From the NCBI RefSeq assembly GCF_001695625.1, contig NZ_MBPN01000058.1, forward strand, positions 1 to 32,254: a DNA stretch of 32,254 nucleotides. Direction: 5' to 3'. The translations under genes were made by a program, and so were the position numbers. The notes beneath the pieces are model-generated. The model did not search any database, was not told the DNA's origin, and saw only the letters and a list, made by a program, of their open reading frames with translations. Within the stretch, counting starts at the first letter, position 1. Each line of letters begins with the position of its first letter. This document shows positions 6,079 through 14,158 of the stretch, piece after piece. The stretch comes from Pseudomonas defluvii (GTDB lineage: Bacteria > Pseudomonadota > Gammaproteobacteria > Pseudomonadales > Pseudomonadaceae).

Positions 6079-8445
6079 TCATGCCTCGATGCCGTGGCTG
6101 GCGAGGAAGACGACAAAGGCGTCCTCATCCATCACCTGAAGGCCCAGTTCATTGGCCTTGGCCAGCTTGGAACCCGCGCCGGGGCCGGCGACCACGCAGT
6201 GGGTCTTGGCCGAGACCGAGCCGGCAACCTTGGCACCCAGCCCTTCCAGCTTGACCTTCGCCACGTCGCGACTCATGCGCTCCAGGGTACCGGTGAGCAC
6301 CCAGGTCTGGCCGGCCAGCGGCAAGCCTTCGGCGACTTTTTTCTCACTGGCCCAGTGCATGCCGAACTCAGACAATTGCGCCTCGATGGCAAGCGCCTGG
6401 GCTACGTTGTCCGGTACAGCGAAAAATTCACGCAAGCCCTGCTTGGCCTTTTCGTTAAGGCCTTTCATGACGCTCAGTTCGAGCCAGTCGCGGCTCAGCG
6501 CGATCACCTGCTCGAGGCTGCCGGCTTTTTCGGCCAGGTTCCTGGCGCCGGTCGCGGCAATGCCCGGGATGTTCAGTTTTTCGATGAGGCCAGCCAGGGT
6601 GGTGCTGGCAGCGAACTCGGCATGCACCTCGCCTTCATCCTGCAAGGCGATGCCGGCGCCGAGCAATTGGTTGATGACCGCCTGGTTGTGGGCGTCGCCA
6701 AAGAAACTGTGGATCTCATGGGCCACTTCCAGGCCGATGTCCGGCAGGTAGGTCAGCACTTGAGGCAACGCCACCCTCACCCGCGCCAGAGAACCCAGGG
6801 AGCGTGCCAGCACCTTGGCGGTTTCTTCGCCGACATCAGGAATACCCAAGGCATAAATGAACCGCGCCAACGCTGGCTGTTTGCTCTGCTCGATGGCCGC
6901 CAGCAGGTTCTTGCTGGACAACTCGGCAAAGCCTTCCAGGTCGACGATCTGTTCGAAGGTCAGGCTGTAGAGATCGGCAGGCGAACGGATCAGGCCTTCG
7001 TCGACCAGTTGCTCGACGCTTTTCTCACCCAGCCCGTCGATGTCCATGGCTCGGCGCGAGACGTAATGGATGATCGCCTGCTTGACCTGGGCGGCACACG
7101 CCAGGCGCCCGACACAGCGGTAGACGGCGCCCTCGCTGACGGTTTCCTTGCCCTTGCTGCGCTTGACCAGCTGGGTACGCTCGACGTGCGAACCACACAC
7201 CGGGCAGGTGTGCGGAATATGAACCGGGCGTGCATCTGCCGGGCGCCGTTCCAGCACCACCTGCATGACCTGAGGGATCACGTCGCCAGCACGGCGGATG
7301 ATCACCGTGTCACCGATCCGCAAGCCCAGCCGGTCGACTTCGTCCATGTTGTGCAAGGTCGCGTTGGCTACCGTGACCCCAGCGACCTTCACCGGCTTCA
7401 GGCGCGCCACTGGCGTCACCGCGCCGGTACGGCCCACCTGAAATTCCACGTCGAGTACTTCGGTCAGCTCTTCCATGGCCGGAAACTTGTGGGCAATCGC
7501 CCAACGCGGCTCACGCGCGCGAAAACCCAACTCGCGCTGATAGGCAAGGCTGTTGACCTTGAACACCACGCCGTCGATTTCATAGGGCAGGTCATTGCGG
7601 CGACGGCCGATGTCGCGGTAGTAGTCCAGGCATTGCGCCACGCCCACGGCCAGTTTCAGTTCGTGGCTGATCGGCAAGCCCCAGGCCTTGAGTTGCTGCA
7701 AAATGCCGACATGGGTGTCGGCAATGTCTGCCGAGACCTGCCCCAGGCCATAGCAGCAGAACTCCAGCGGCCGGCTCGCGGTGACTTTCGAGTCGAGCTG
7801 ACGCAGGCTGCCTGCGGCGGCGTTACGCGGGTTGGCGAAGGTTTTGCCGCCGTTTTCGATCTGGCTGGCGTTCAACCGATCGAAGCCCGCCTTGGACATG
7901 AACACTTCACCGCGCACCTCCAAAACGGCCGGCCACCCTGCCCCCTCTAGCTTGAGCGGAATGTTGCGCACGGTACGCACGTTGACACTGATGTCTTCGC
8001 CGGTGGTGCCATCGCCACGGGTTGCGCCTTGCACCAGCAGGCCATCGCGATAGAGCAGGCTGACCGCCAGGCCATCGAGCTTCGGCTCGCAGCTGTACTC
8101 CACGGCCGCGCCGTCCCCGAACAGGTCGCCCGCTGGCAGCTCCAGCCCTTCGACCACCCGTCGATCGAAGTCACGCAGGTCGCCTTCCTCGAAAGCGTTA
8201 CCCAGGCTCAGCATCGGTACTTCATGGCGCACCTGGCTGAAGGCCGACAGCGCTGCGCCACCGACACGCTGGGTGGGCGAGTCGGCTGTCACCAGTTCGG
8301 GGTGTTCTGCTTCCAGCGCCTGCAGTTCGCGGAACAGGCGGTCATACTCGACATCCGGAATGCTCGGGGCATCCTGCTCGTAGTAGCGCCGGTTGTGCAG
8401 CTGGAGTTCGGCACGCAGTGCGAGGATTCGGGTTTCGACGGTCAT
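6079..8445 (-). CDS. ligA: NAD-dependent DNA ligase LigA
   Basis: The 788-residue protein seals nicks during replication and repair, using NAD+ to adenylate itself. The active-site motif is CEPKLDGLAVSL with Lys122 as the nucleotide acceptor. Further domains in order are the amino Ia domain (RRYYEQDAPSIPDVEYD), the adenylation domain, the OB fold, a four-Cys zinc finger (CPVCGSHV ... CVGRLACAAQ), helix-hairpin-helix repeats, and a BRCT domain over the last 80 or so residues (LAGQTWVLTGTLERMSRD). ATG 8445 gives the normal amino end MTVETRI; the frame is open further upstream but that part crosses a REP element and is not LigA-like. It lies downstream of smc and zipA on the same strand, as in other pseudomonads. 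Confidence 0.99.
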   Translation of the reverse strand: MTVETRILALRAELQLHNRRYYEQDAPSIPDVEYDRLFRELQALEAEHPELVTADSPTQRVGGAALSAFSQVRHEVPMLSLGNAFEEGDLRDFDRRVVEGLELPAGDLFGDGAAVEYSCEPKLDGLAVSLLYRDGLLVQGATRGDGTTGEDISVNVRTVRNIPLKLEGAGWPAVLEVRGEVFMSKAGFDRLNASQIENGGKTFANPRNAAAGSLRQLDSKVTASRPLEFCCYGLGQVSADIADTHVGILQQLKAWGLPISHELKLAVGVAQCLDYYRDIGRRRNDLPYEIDGVVFKVNSLAYQRELGFRAREPRWAIAHKFPAMEELTEVLDVEFQVGRTGAVTPVARLKPVKVAGVTVANATLHNMDEVDRLGLRIGDTVIIRRAGDVIPQVMQVVLERRPADARPVHIPHTCPVCGSHVERTQLVKRSKGKETVSEGAVYRCVGRLACAAQVKQAIIHYVSRRAMDIDGLGEKSVEQLVDEGLIRSPADLYSLTFEQIVDLEGFAELSSKNLLAAIEQSKQPALARFIYALGIPDVGEETAKVLARSLGSLARVRVALPQVLTYLPDIGLEVAHEIHSFFGDAHNQAVINQLLGAGIALQDEGEVHAEFAASTTLAGLIEKLNIPGIAATGARNLAEKAGSLEQVIALSRDWLELSVMKGLNEKAKQGLREFFAVPDNVAQALAIEAQLSEFGMHWASEKKVAEGLPLAGQTWVLTGTLERMSRDVAKVKLEGLGAKVAGSVSAKTHCVVAGPGAGSKLAKANELGLQVMDEDAFVVFLASHGIEA

Positions 8446-8529
8446 GTTCGTGTTCTCTTGCCATGCAAAAGAGCAACCCTGGCTGCCCAGGCTGCTGACA
8501 CATCCCCGCTTTTCAGCGGTTTTCTCACG

Positions 8530-8612
8530 GTGGGAGCAGGCTTGCCTGCGATGCAGGCGCCGCGAATTCACGGGCACCCCATCGATCGCTTCGCAGGCAC
8601 GCCTGCTCCCAC
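8530..8612. repeat. REP pair (two inverted REP units)
   Basis: GTGGGAGCAGGCTTGCCTGCGA at the left and its inverted partner ending CGCAGGCACGCCTGCTCCCAC at the right face each other across about 40 nt. This is the extragenic palindrome type (GTGGGAGC..., often followed by CTGCGA) that is abundant in P. putida and related species and is spread by RAYT transposases. It lies in the zipA-ligA gap, where it could affect mRNA ends. Confidence 0.85.
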
Positions 8613-8643
8613 GAAGATCACACAGGGGGGCTGTCAGCAACCT

Positions 8644-8661
8644 GAGCAGCCGTGGCTGCTC
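8644..8661. terminator. Small hairpin downstream of zipA
   Basis: GAGCAGCC at 8644-8651 and GGCTGCTC at 8654-8661 form an 8-bp stem with a 2-base gap, about 25 nt after the zipA stop. No T run follows on either strand, so termination is uncertain; it may only stabilise an mRNA end. Confidence 0.3.
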
Positions 8662-8685
8662 CTTGAGTGTTTAGGGTGCTTGGGA

Positions 8686-9564
8686 TCAACGCTTCTGGGT
8701 CAGTGCCCGACGCTCGAACTCGACGATGCGCTGGCGGTAGTGCTCGATGGTCTGCGCGGTCATGACGCTACGCTGGTCATCTTTGAGCTCACCATTGAGC
8801 TCGTGGGCCAGTTTGCGTGCAGCCGCCACCATCACGTCGAATGCCTGCTTCGGATGACGCGGGCCCGGCAGGCCCAGGAAGAAGCTCACTGCACGCGTGC
8901 TGAAGTGGTCGATGTCGTCCAGGTCAAATACACCTGGCTTGACTGCGTTGGCCATGGAGAACAGCACTTCGCCGTTACCGGCCATGCTTTCATGACGGTG
9001 GAAAATGTCCATTTCGCCAAAACGCAAACCGCTTTCAAGAATGTTCTGCAGCAGCGCCGGGCCCTTGAAGCCGCCCTCGTCACGGGAAATCACGCTGATC
9101 ACCAGCACTTCTTCTACCGGCGGCAACTCTTTGCCTGCATTGGCAGCGCCAAAGCCGGTGCTTTTGGTGCGTGTTTCGTCCGGGAAGTCATCGGACGCAT
9201 CGACGAACAGGTCCGGCTCACGTGGCTCAGCGGCCAGGTTCAGGTCGCCCTGCTGCGGCTCGCTGTTACGTTTGTTGCGCTTGGAAGACTTCGGCTTGCT
9301 CTCACGCTCACGTTCACGCAGCGGCGCACTCATGGACGGCAGGTCATGCTCATCCAGCTCCGGCTCCTTGTGATTGTCCAGCACACGGGAAGGCCCCAGC
9401 ACATCAGGGCTGCTCTCCTCGTCAGGCAGGTTGGAGAAACTGCGATCCAGACGGAATTTCAGCTTACCCTTGCCACCACGCATACGACGCCAGCCGTCAA
9501 AAAGAATACCGGCGATGACAATAATGCCGATGACGATCAGCCACTCGCGCAGACCGATTTCCAT
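8686..9564 (-). CDS. zipA: Cell division protein ZipA
   Basis: The 292-residue protein anchors FtsZ to the inner membrane at mid-cell. An amino-terminal membrane helix lies at residues 5-22 (LREWLIVIGIIVIAGILF), followed by a basic patch and a long charged, Pro/Ser-containing linker at about 40-145. The FtsZ-binding domain occupies about 148-285 (VEEVLVISVISRDEGGFKGP, GEMDIFHRH, LFSMANAVKPGVFDLDDI). This topology and length fit Pseudomonas ZipA. It lies between smc and ligA, the conserved order in the genus. ATG 9564 gives the classical MEIGLREWL start. Confidence 0.98.
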   Translation of the reverse strand: MEIGLREWLIVIGIIVIAGILFDGWRRMRGGKGKLKFRLDRSFSNLPDEESSPDVLGPSRVLDNHKEPELDEHDLPSMSAPLRERERESKPKSSKRNKRNSEPQQGDLNLAAEPREPDLFVDASDDFPDETRTKSTGFGAANAGKELPPVEEVLVISVISRDEGGFKGPALLQNILESGLRFGEMDIFHRHESMAGNGEVLFSMANAVKPGVFDLDDIDHFSTRAVSFFLGLPGPRHPKQAFDVMVAAARKLAHELNGELKDDQRSVMTAQTIEHYRQRIVEFERRALTQKR

Positions 9565-9599
9565 GTAATCCCGTGCCTCTGTAAAAAATGCTGATAAAT

Positions 9600-9618
9600 A
9601 AAGGGCTTAAAGCCCTTT
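9600..9618 (-). terminator. Hairpin between smc and zipA
   Basis: AAAGGGCTT-A-AAGCCCTTT is a perfect inverted repeat at 9600-9618, about 150 nt after the smc stop. On the minus strand it is followed by ATTTAT, a weak T tract. It could end part of the smc transcript. The zipA start lies about 35 nt further on. Confidence 0.4.
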
Positions 9619-9768
9619 AAAACGTGGCGCCAACTCTATGTTCTGACAGGCGTTTTGCCCACGCGTAATAAAAATTGCCATTAAGCTAGCACGACCAAAG
9701 ATAACTTTACACCGTCTGTCGCAACTGACAGGTCCATTAAGCGCAGGTTCACGCTTTATGGCACCCGA

Positions 9769-12700
9769 TCAGGCGTCGACCATGGCCATCGCCTCCTCCA
9801 CATCAACCGCCACCAGGCGCGAGCAACCGGGCTCGTGCATGGTCACCCCCATCAATTGATCGGCCATTTCCATGGCGATCTTGTTGTGGGTGATATAGAT
9901 GAATTGCACGGTCTGGCTCATTTCTTTTACCAGCCGGGCATAACGCCCCACGTTGGCATCGTCCAGTGGTGCATCGACTTCGTCGAGCATACAGAACGGT
10001 GCCGGGTTCAACTTGAAGATCGCGAACACCAACGCCAGGGCAGTCAACGCCTTCTCCCCACCGGACAACAGGTGGATGGTGCTATTTTTCTTCCCGGGCG
10101 GGCGCGCCATGATCGTCACCCCTGTATCGAGTAAATCTTCGCCCGTCAGTTCCAGGTAAGCGCTGCCGCCACCGAAAACTTTTGGGAAAAGTGCCTGTAA
10201 ACCGGCATTTATCTGATCAAAGGTATCCTTGAAGCGATTACGGGTTTCCTTGTCGATCTTGCGGATGACGTTTTCCAGCGTCTCCAGCGCCTCGACCAGG
10301 TCATCGTTCTGCGCGTCCAGGTAGCGCTTGCGCTCGGACTGCTGCTGGTACTCATCGATGGCCGCCAGGTTGATGGCGCCCAGGCGCTGGATACGCCCGT
10401 CGATACGCTCCAGCTCAAGCGCCGCTTCCTGCTCGCTGGCCTGCTCGGTCAGGGTTTCGAGCACGCCATGCAGGTCATAGCCATCGGTGTGCAGTTGTTC
10501 CTGCAGGGCCTTGCGCTGAACGCTCAGCCCTTGCCATTCCATACGGTGCTGCTCAAGCTGGCCGCGCAGCAACTGGGACTGCTGCTCCGCCTGGCTGCGA
10601 CGTTTCTCGGCCTCGCGCAACTCGCGGTCGGCTTCGTCCATGTGCAGGCGCGCCTGACGCATTTCATCATCGACGCTCATGCGTTTTTCCAGCAGCTCTT
10701 CGAGCTTGAGCCGCAGCTCTTCCAGCGGCGCCTCGCCCTCTTCCAGGTTCAGCGTCAACTGCTCACGCTTTTCCGTCAGCCGCTCGGACTGCAATTCAAG
10801 GCGCTCAAGCGCCTGACGCGTGGAGTCGTGCTGGGCACGGAGCGAGCCCAAACGCACTGCCAACTGGTGGGCGTGGTCCTTGTGCTGCCGCGCTTCCTGG
10901 CGCACCCGGTCAAGCCGCTCGCGCAGATTGTCGCGCTGGGCCAGCAACAGCTCACGCTGCTCGGTGTCCTGGGCCATCAGGTCAAGCGCTTCCTGCAGTT
11001 GCAAGCGCGATTCACCGAGGCTTTCGTGCTCGATGGCACGCTGCTCAAGCAGCTCGCTCAATTCCTCGTCAAGACGGCGACGGCGCAGCGCCAGCTGCTC
11101 GGCACGCGCCTTGCCCGCCGACAACTGCGCCTTGAGCTCGCCCTGCTGGCGCGCTTCGTCCTGTGCCCGGCGACGGATCTGCTCGCGACCGTCCTCCAGG
11201 CTGCGCTGTTGCTCGCGCAGCGTGAGCAGTTGCTCGTCCAGAAGCTCCAGTTCGGTCTGCAAGGCTTCGTGCTCAAGGCGCAGTTGCTCAAGCTCCTGCC
11301 CTCGGGCGAGCACCCCGCCCTCGGCATCACTGGCACGCGACACCCGCAAGAAGTGCCGCCCGACCCAATAACCGTCACGGCTGACCAGGCTCTGCCCTTC
11401 GGCCAGTTGGCCACGCAGCGCCAACGCCGCATCGAGATCTTCCACCGGGCGTACCTGCCCCAGCCACGGGGCCAGGTCGACACGGCCTTGAACCTTGTCG
11501 AGCAAACTGCCCGGCAGGCTCGTCGCAGTGCCGGGTACATCGAGCAGGCGCAATGCGCCTTGATCGAAGCTGGCCAGGTCCAGGCCGGTGAACGCATCGA
11601 CCAGCACGGCCTGCAGGTCAGCGCCCAGCACGGTCTCGACCGCCAGTTCCCAGCCCGGCTCGACGCGCAAGCCCTCGGCCAGTCGCGGACGCTGCGCCAG
11701 GCCCTGCGCCTGCAACCAGCGAGCGGTGCCGCTGCCCGGGTCCAGCGCGGCCTGCTGCAAGGCTTCCAGCGAGGCCAGACGACCACCCAGGCGCTGCAAC
11801 TCGCCCTGGGTTTGCTGCTGAGCGCTGCCAACCTGCTGCAACTGCTCGCGCAGCACCTCAAGCCGCTCGACGGCCTGCTGCTCTTCCAGTTGCAGGTCTT
11901 CAAGGAGCAGTTCACTGCTGGCCAATTGCTCGCCCAGCTCCAGTATCGCCGCGTCTTCAGGGTCGGCACTGAGCTGGTCACGCTCCTCGCCCAGTTTGCG
12001 CTGACGCTCGGCCAGACGCTCCAGGCTGTGTTCCAACTGTTGAATGCGCGACTGCTGCACTTCGGCCTGACGGCGCGGCTCGGCCGAACGGGTATTGAAG
12101 CTGTCCCACTGCTCCTGCCAGCCATGCATGGTGCCTTCGGCTTCTTCCAGCGTCGCGGCAGACTCTTCGGCAGCAGCCAGGGTCATTTCCTGCTCGGGCT
12201 CGAGCATTTCCAGCTCTTCAGCCAGGGTTGCCAGCAACGTGCGGTCATGCCCCAGGTGCGACTCGGTTTCCTGACGCGAACGCTCGGCCTCCTTGAGGTC
12301 GTCCTGCAATTGGCGCAAGCGCTGCTGGCCATGCTGGATGCTCTGCTCGACCCGGGCGATATCACCGCCCACCGAATAGAAGCGCCCCTGAACCAGGTTG
12401 AACCGTTCAGACAGCTCATGGTGACCGTCACGCAGGCGCTCAATACTGGCATCGGCATTGCGCTGTTCCGCGACCAATGCCTCGAAGGCCACTTCCTGAT
12501 CGCCGATGATCGCTTCACGCTGGCCCACCTGATCGTTCAGTGCGCGCCAGCGCAGTGCCGCCAGTTGCGCCTTGAGCTGGCGCTCCTCGGCCTTGTATTC
12601 CTTGTACTTCTCGGCAGCCTGGGCCTGGCGGTGCAAGCGCTCAAGCTGGCGCTCAAGCTCTTCGCGCAGGTCGGTCAGGCGCTCGAGGTTTTCATGGGTG

Positions 12701-13257
12701 CGGCGAATACGGTTCTCGGTTTCGCGGCGGCGCTCCTTGTACTTGGAGATACCGGCGGCTTCTTCGATGAAGTTGCGCAGTTCTTCGGGCTTGGCTTCGA
12801 TCAGCTTGGAGATCATGCCCTGTTCGATGATCGAGTAGCTGCGTGGCCCCAGGCCAGTGCCGAGAAAGATATCGGTAATGTCACGGCGCCGACATTTGGT
12901 GCCATTGAGGAAATAGGTGTTCTGGGCGTCTCGGGTGACCTTGCGGCGAATGGAGATCTCCGCATAGGCGGCGTACTCGCCGACCAAGGTGTTGTCGCTG
13001 TTGTCGAAGACCAGCTCGATACTCGCCTGGCTGACCGGCTTGCGGCTGGTCGAACCATTGAAGATGACATCGGTCATCGACTCGCCGCGCAGGTTCTTGG
13101 CCGAGCTTTCGCCCATCACCCAACGCACCGCGTCGATGATGTTGGACTTGCCACAGCCATTGGGCCCGACAACGGCCGCCATGTTGCTGGGGAAGTTGAC
13201 GGTGGTCGGGTCGACGAAGGACTTGAACCCGGCCAGGCGAATGCACTTGAGGCGCAT
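9769..13257 (-). CDS. smc: Chromosome segregation ATPase SMC
   Basis: The 1162-residue condensin subunit compacts and helps separate the chromosome. The amino end has the Walker A motif GPNGCGKSNIID at residues 31-42. Two long coiled coils flank a hinge at about 510-640 (LAEGLRVEPGWELAVETVLG). The carboxyl head has the signature LLSGGEKALTALAL and Walker B FCMLDEVDAPLDD, so all ATPase parts are present. ATG 13257 gives the standard amino end MRLKCIRLAGFKSFVD; the 17 codons open upstream overlap the preceding gene. Its start lies 2 nt after the stop of a GntR regulator gene, so the two are almost certainly co-transcribed. Confidence 0.99.
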   Translation of the reverse strand: MRLKCIRLAGFKSFVDPTTVNFPSNMAAVVGPNGCGKSNIIDAVRWVMGESSAKNLRGESMTDVIFNGSTSRKPVSQASIELVFDNSDNTLVGEYAAYAEISIRRKVTRDAQNTYFLNGTKCRRRDITDIFLGTGLGPRSYSIIEQGMISKLIEAKPEELRNFIEEAAGISKYKERRRETENRIRRTHENLERLTDLREELERQLERLHRQAQAAEKYKEYKAEERQLKAQLAALRWRALNDQVGQREAIIGDQEVAFEALVAEQRNADASIERLRDGHHELSERFNLVQGRFYSVGGDIARVEQSIQHGQQRLRQLQDDLKEAERSRQETESHLGHDRTLLATLAEELEMLEPEQEMTLAAAEESAATLEEAEGTMHGWQEQWDSFNTRSAEPRRQAEVQQSRIQQLEHSLERLAERQRKLGEERDQLSADPEDAAILELGEQLASSELLLEDLQLEEQQAVERLEVLREQLQQVGSAQQQTQGELQRLGGRLASLEALQQAALDPGSGTARWLQAQGLAQRPRLAEGLRVEPGWELAVETVLGADLQAVLVDAFTGLDLASFDQGALRLLDVPGTATSLPGSLLDKVQGRVDLAPWLGQVRPVEDLDAALALRGQLAEGQSLVSRDGYWVGRHFLRVSRASDAEGGVLARGQELEQLRLEHEALQTELELLDEQLLTLREQQRSLEDGREQIRRRAQDEARQQGELKAQLSAGKARAEQLALRRRRLDEELSELLEQRAIEHESLGESRLQLQEALDLMAQDTEQRELLLAQRDNLRERLDRVRQEARQHKDHAHQLAVRLGSLRAQHDSTRQALERLELQSERLTEKREQLTLNLEEGEAPLEELRLKLEELLEKRMSVDDEMRQARLHMDEADRELREAEKRRSQAEQQSQLLRGQLEQHRMEWQGLSVQRKALQEQLHTDGYDLHGVLETLTEQASEQEAALELERIDGRIQRLGAINLAAIDEYQQQSERKRYLDAQNDDLVEALETLENVIRKIDKETRNRFKDTFDQINAGLQALFPKVFGGGSAYLELTGEDLLDTGVTIMARPPGKKNSTIHLLSGGEKALTALALVFAIFKLNPAPFCMLDEVDAPLDDANVGRYARLVKEMSQTVQFIYITHNKIAMEMADQLMGVTMHEPGCSRLVAVDVEEAMAMVDA

Positions 13258-13259
13258 GC

Positions 13260-13919
13260 TCAGGCAGGTACCAGCGCCGTCAGCACAAGGTCGCAACTGC
13301 GCTGACAATACTCGACCAGCACACTGCGGATGCGCGGCAGGTCACGTGCAACCACGGCCTCGAGCAATTGCGCGAACAGCACCAGGAAGTCATCCATTTC
13401 GGCCTTGCGCTGATCCAGCGCCAGGTAATACGTGCGACTCATGGCCGGCTGCAGGTTTTCGACGGTTTCCTGCAGGTAAGGGTTGTTGGCAAACGGATAG
13501 GCCGCGCGCATTACCGCGAAGCTGTCTTCAACGAATGCCTTGATGTCCTTGCGCTCGCAGGCAGCGCGCAAACGCTGCTGAATGACCAGAAACGGAGCAA
13601 GCTCGGTGTCGCTGCGCAGGTGCGTGGCAACGGCATTGCCCAACAGGATGTACAGCTCGCTCATCAGCGTGCAGAGGCTGCGTACATTGTGCTCGTTTAG
13701 CTCGGTAACGTGCGCGCCGCGACGCGGCAGGATCGTGACCAGATGCCGGCGTTCGAGAATCAGCAGCGCCTCACGCACGGAGCCGCGGCTGACATTCAGC
13801 GCCTGGGTGACCTTCAGCTCCTGGATACGCTCGGCGGGTTTGAGCTCGCCGCGAATGATCCGCTCGGCCAGGTAATGGGCAATTTGCTCGGAGAGGCTGT
13901 CCGGCGCCTTGAACGTCAT
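13260..13919 (-). CDS. GntR-family regulator (FCD type), first copy
   Basis: The 219-residue regulator has a GntR winged helix at residues 5-72 (LSEQIAHYLAERIIRGELKP, then VSRGSVREALLILERRHLV) and an all-helical FCD ligand-binding domain behind it, as in the FadR subfamily. It lies divergent from xdhA across a 239-nt gap and directly upstream of smc. That position suggests control of the xanthine dehydrogenase operon, of itself and smc, or of both. The ligand is not deducible; a purine or a related carboxylate would fit the context. Candidate operators are the repeated AAGTCAG motifs in front of xdhA. Confidence 0.9.
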   Translation of the reverse strand: MTFKAPDSLSEQIAHYLAERIIRGELKPAERIQELKVTQALNVSRGSVREALLILERRHLVTILPRRGAHVTELNEHNVRSLCTLMSELYILLGNAVATHLRSDTELAPFLVIQQRLRAACERKDIKAFVEDSFAVMRAAYPFANNPYLQETVENLQPAMSRTYYLALDQRKAEMDDFLVLFAQLLEAVVARDLPRIRSVLVEYCQRSCDLVLTALVPA

Positions 13920-14017
13920 GGTTTTCCTTCAAACTCTTTGAACGGTGCACAAGGGCGGGATTGTAGCGCACTTGCCCCCCACTCGCGCAGGGCCTCTCGG
14001 CCCGTTCTATGCTTAAA

Positions 14018-14112
14018 AAGTCAGGTGTAGAGCGTACCAGGCGCCATTTCGATCATTTTCCTGACCCACAAGTCAGAAAGATGTTGACCGAAAAGTCAGG
14101 CCTGCTTAGAGT
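14018..14112 (+). promoter_or_regulatory. xdhA control region with AAGTCAG repeats and promoter
   Basis: AAGTCAG occurs at 14018-14024, 14070-14076 and 14093-14099. The middle copy is part of an inverted repeat, CTGAC-CCACAA-GTCAG, at 14061-14076. A promoter-like pair, TTGACC at 14084-14089 and TAGAGT at 14107-14112 with a 17-nt spacer, has the third copy inside its spacer. A regulator bound there would block or shift polymerase. The divergent GntR protein is the natural candidate; this is inference. Confidence 0.45.
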
Positions 14113-14158
14113 CAGCACAACCCCGCTCAACAACAATAATTCGCTTGTGAGGCCTTCC

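Noticed and set aside
5965..7950. Long plus-strand open frame (661 codons) opposite ligA
   Set aside because: It is antisense to a well-conserved ligase and arises from GC-rich codon use; the translation has no family features.
8446..8640. Upstream extension of ligA by 65 codons
   Set aside because: It crosses the REP pair and gives Arg/Cys-rich sequence not found in ligases; ATG 8445 gives the standard start.
10468..13305. Long plus-strand open frame (945 codons) opposite smc
   Set aside because: Same cause as the ligA shadow: the coiled-coil codon pattern of smc leaves the opposite strand open. The translation is a Leu/Gln/Ala-rich mirror without domains.
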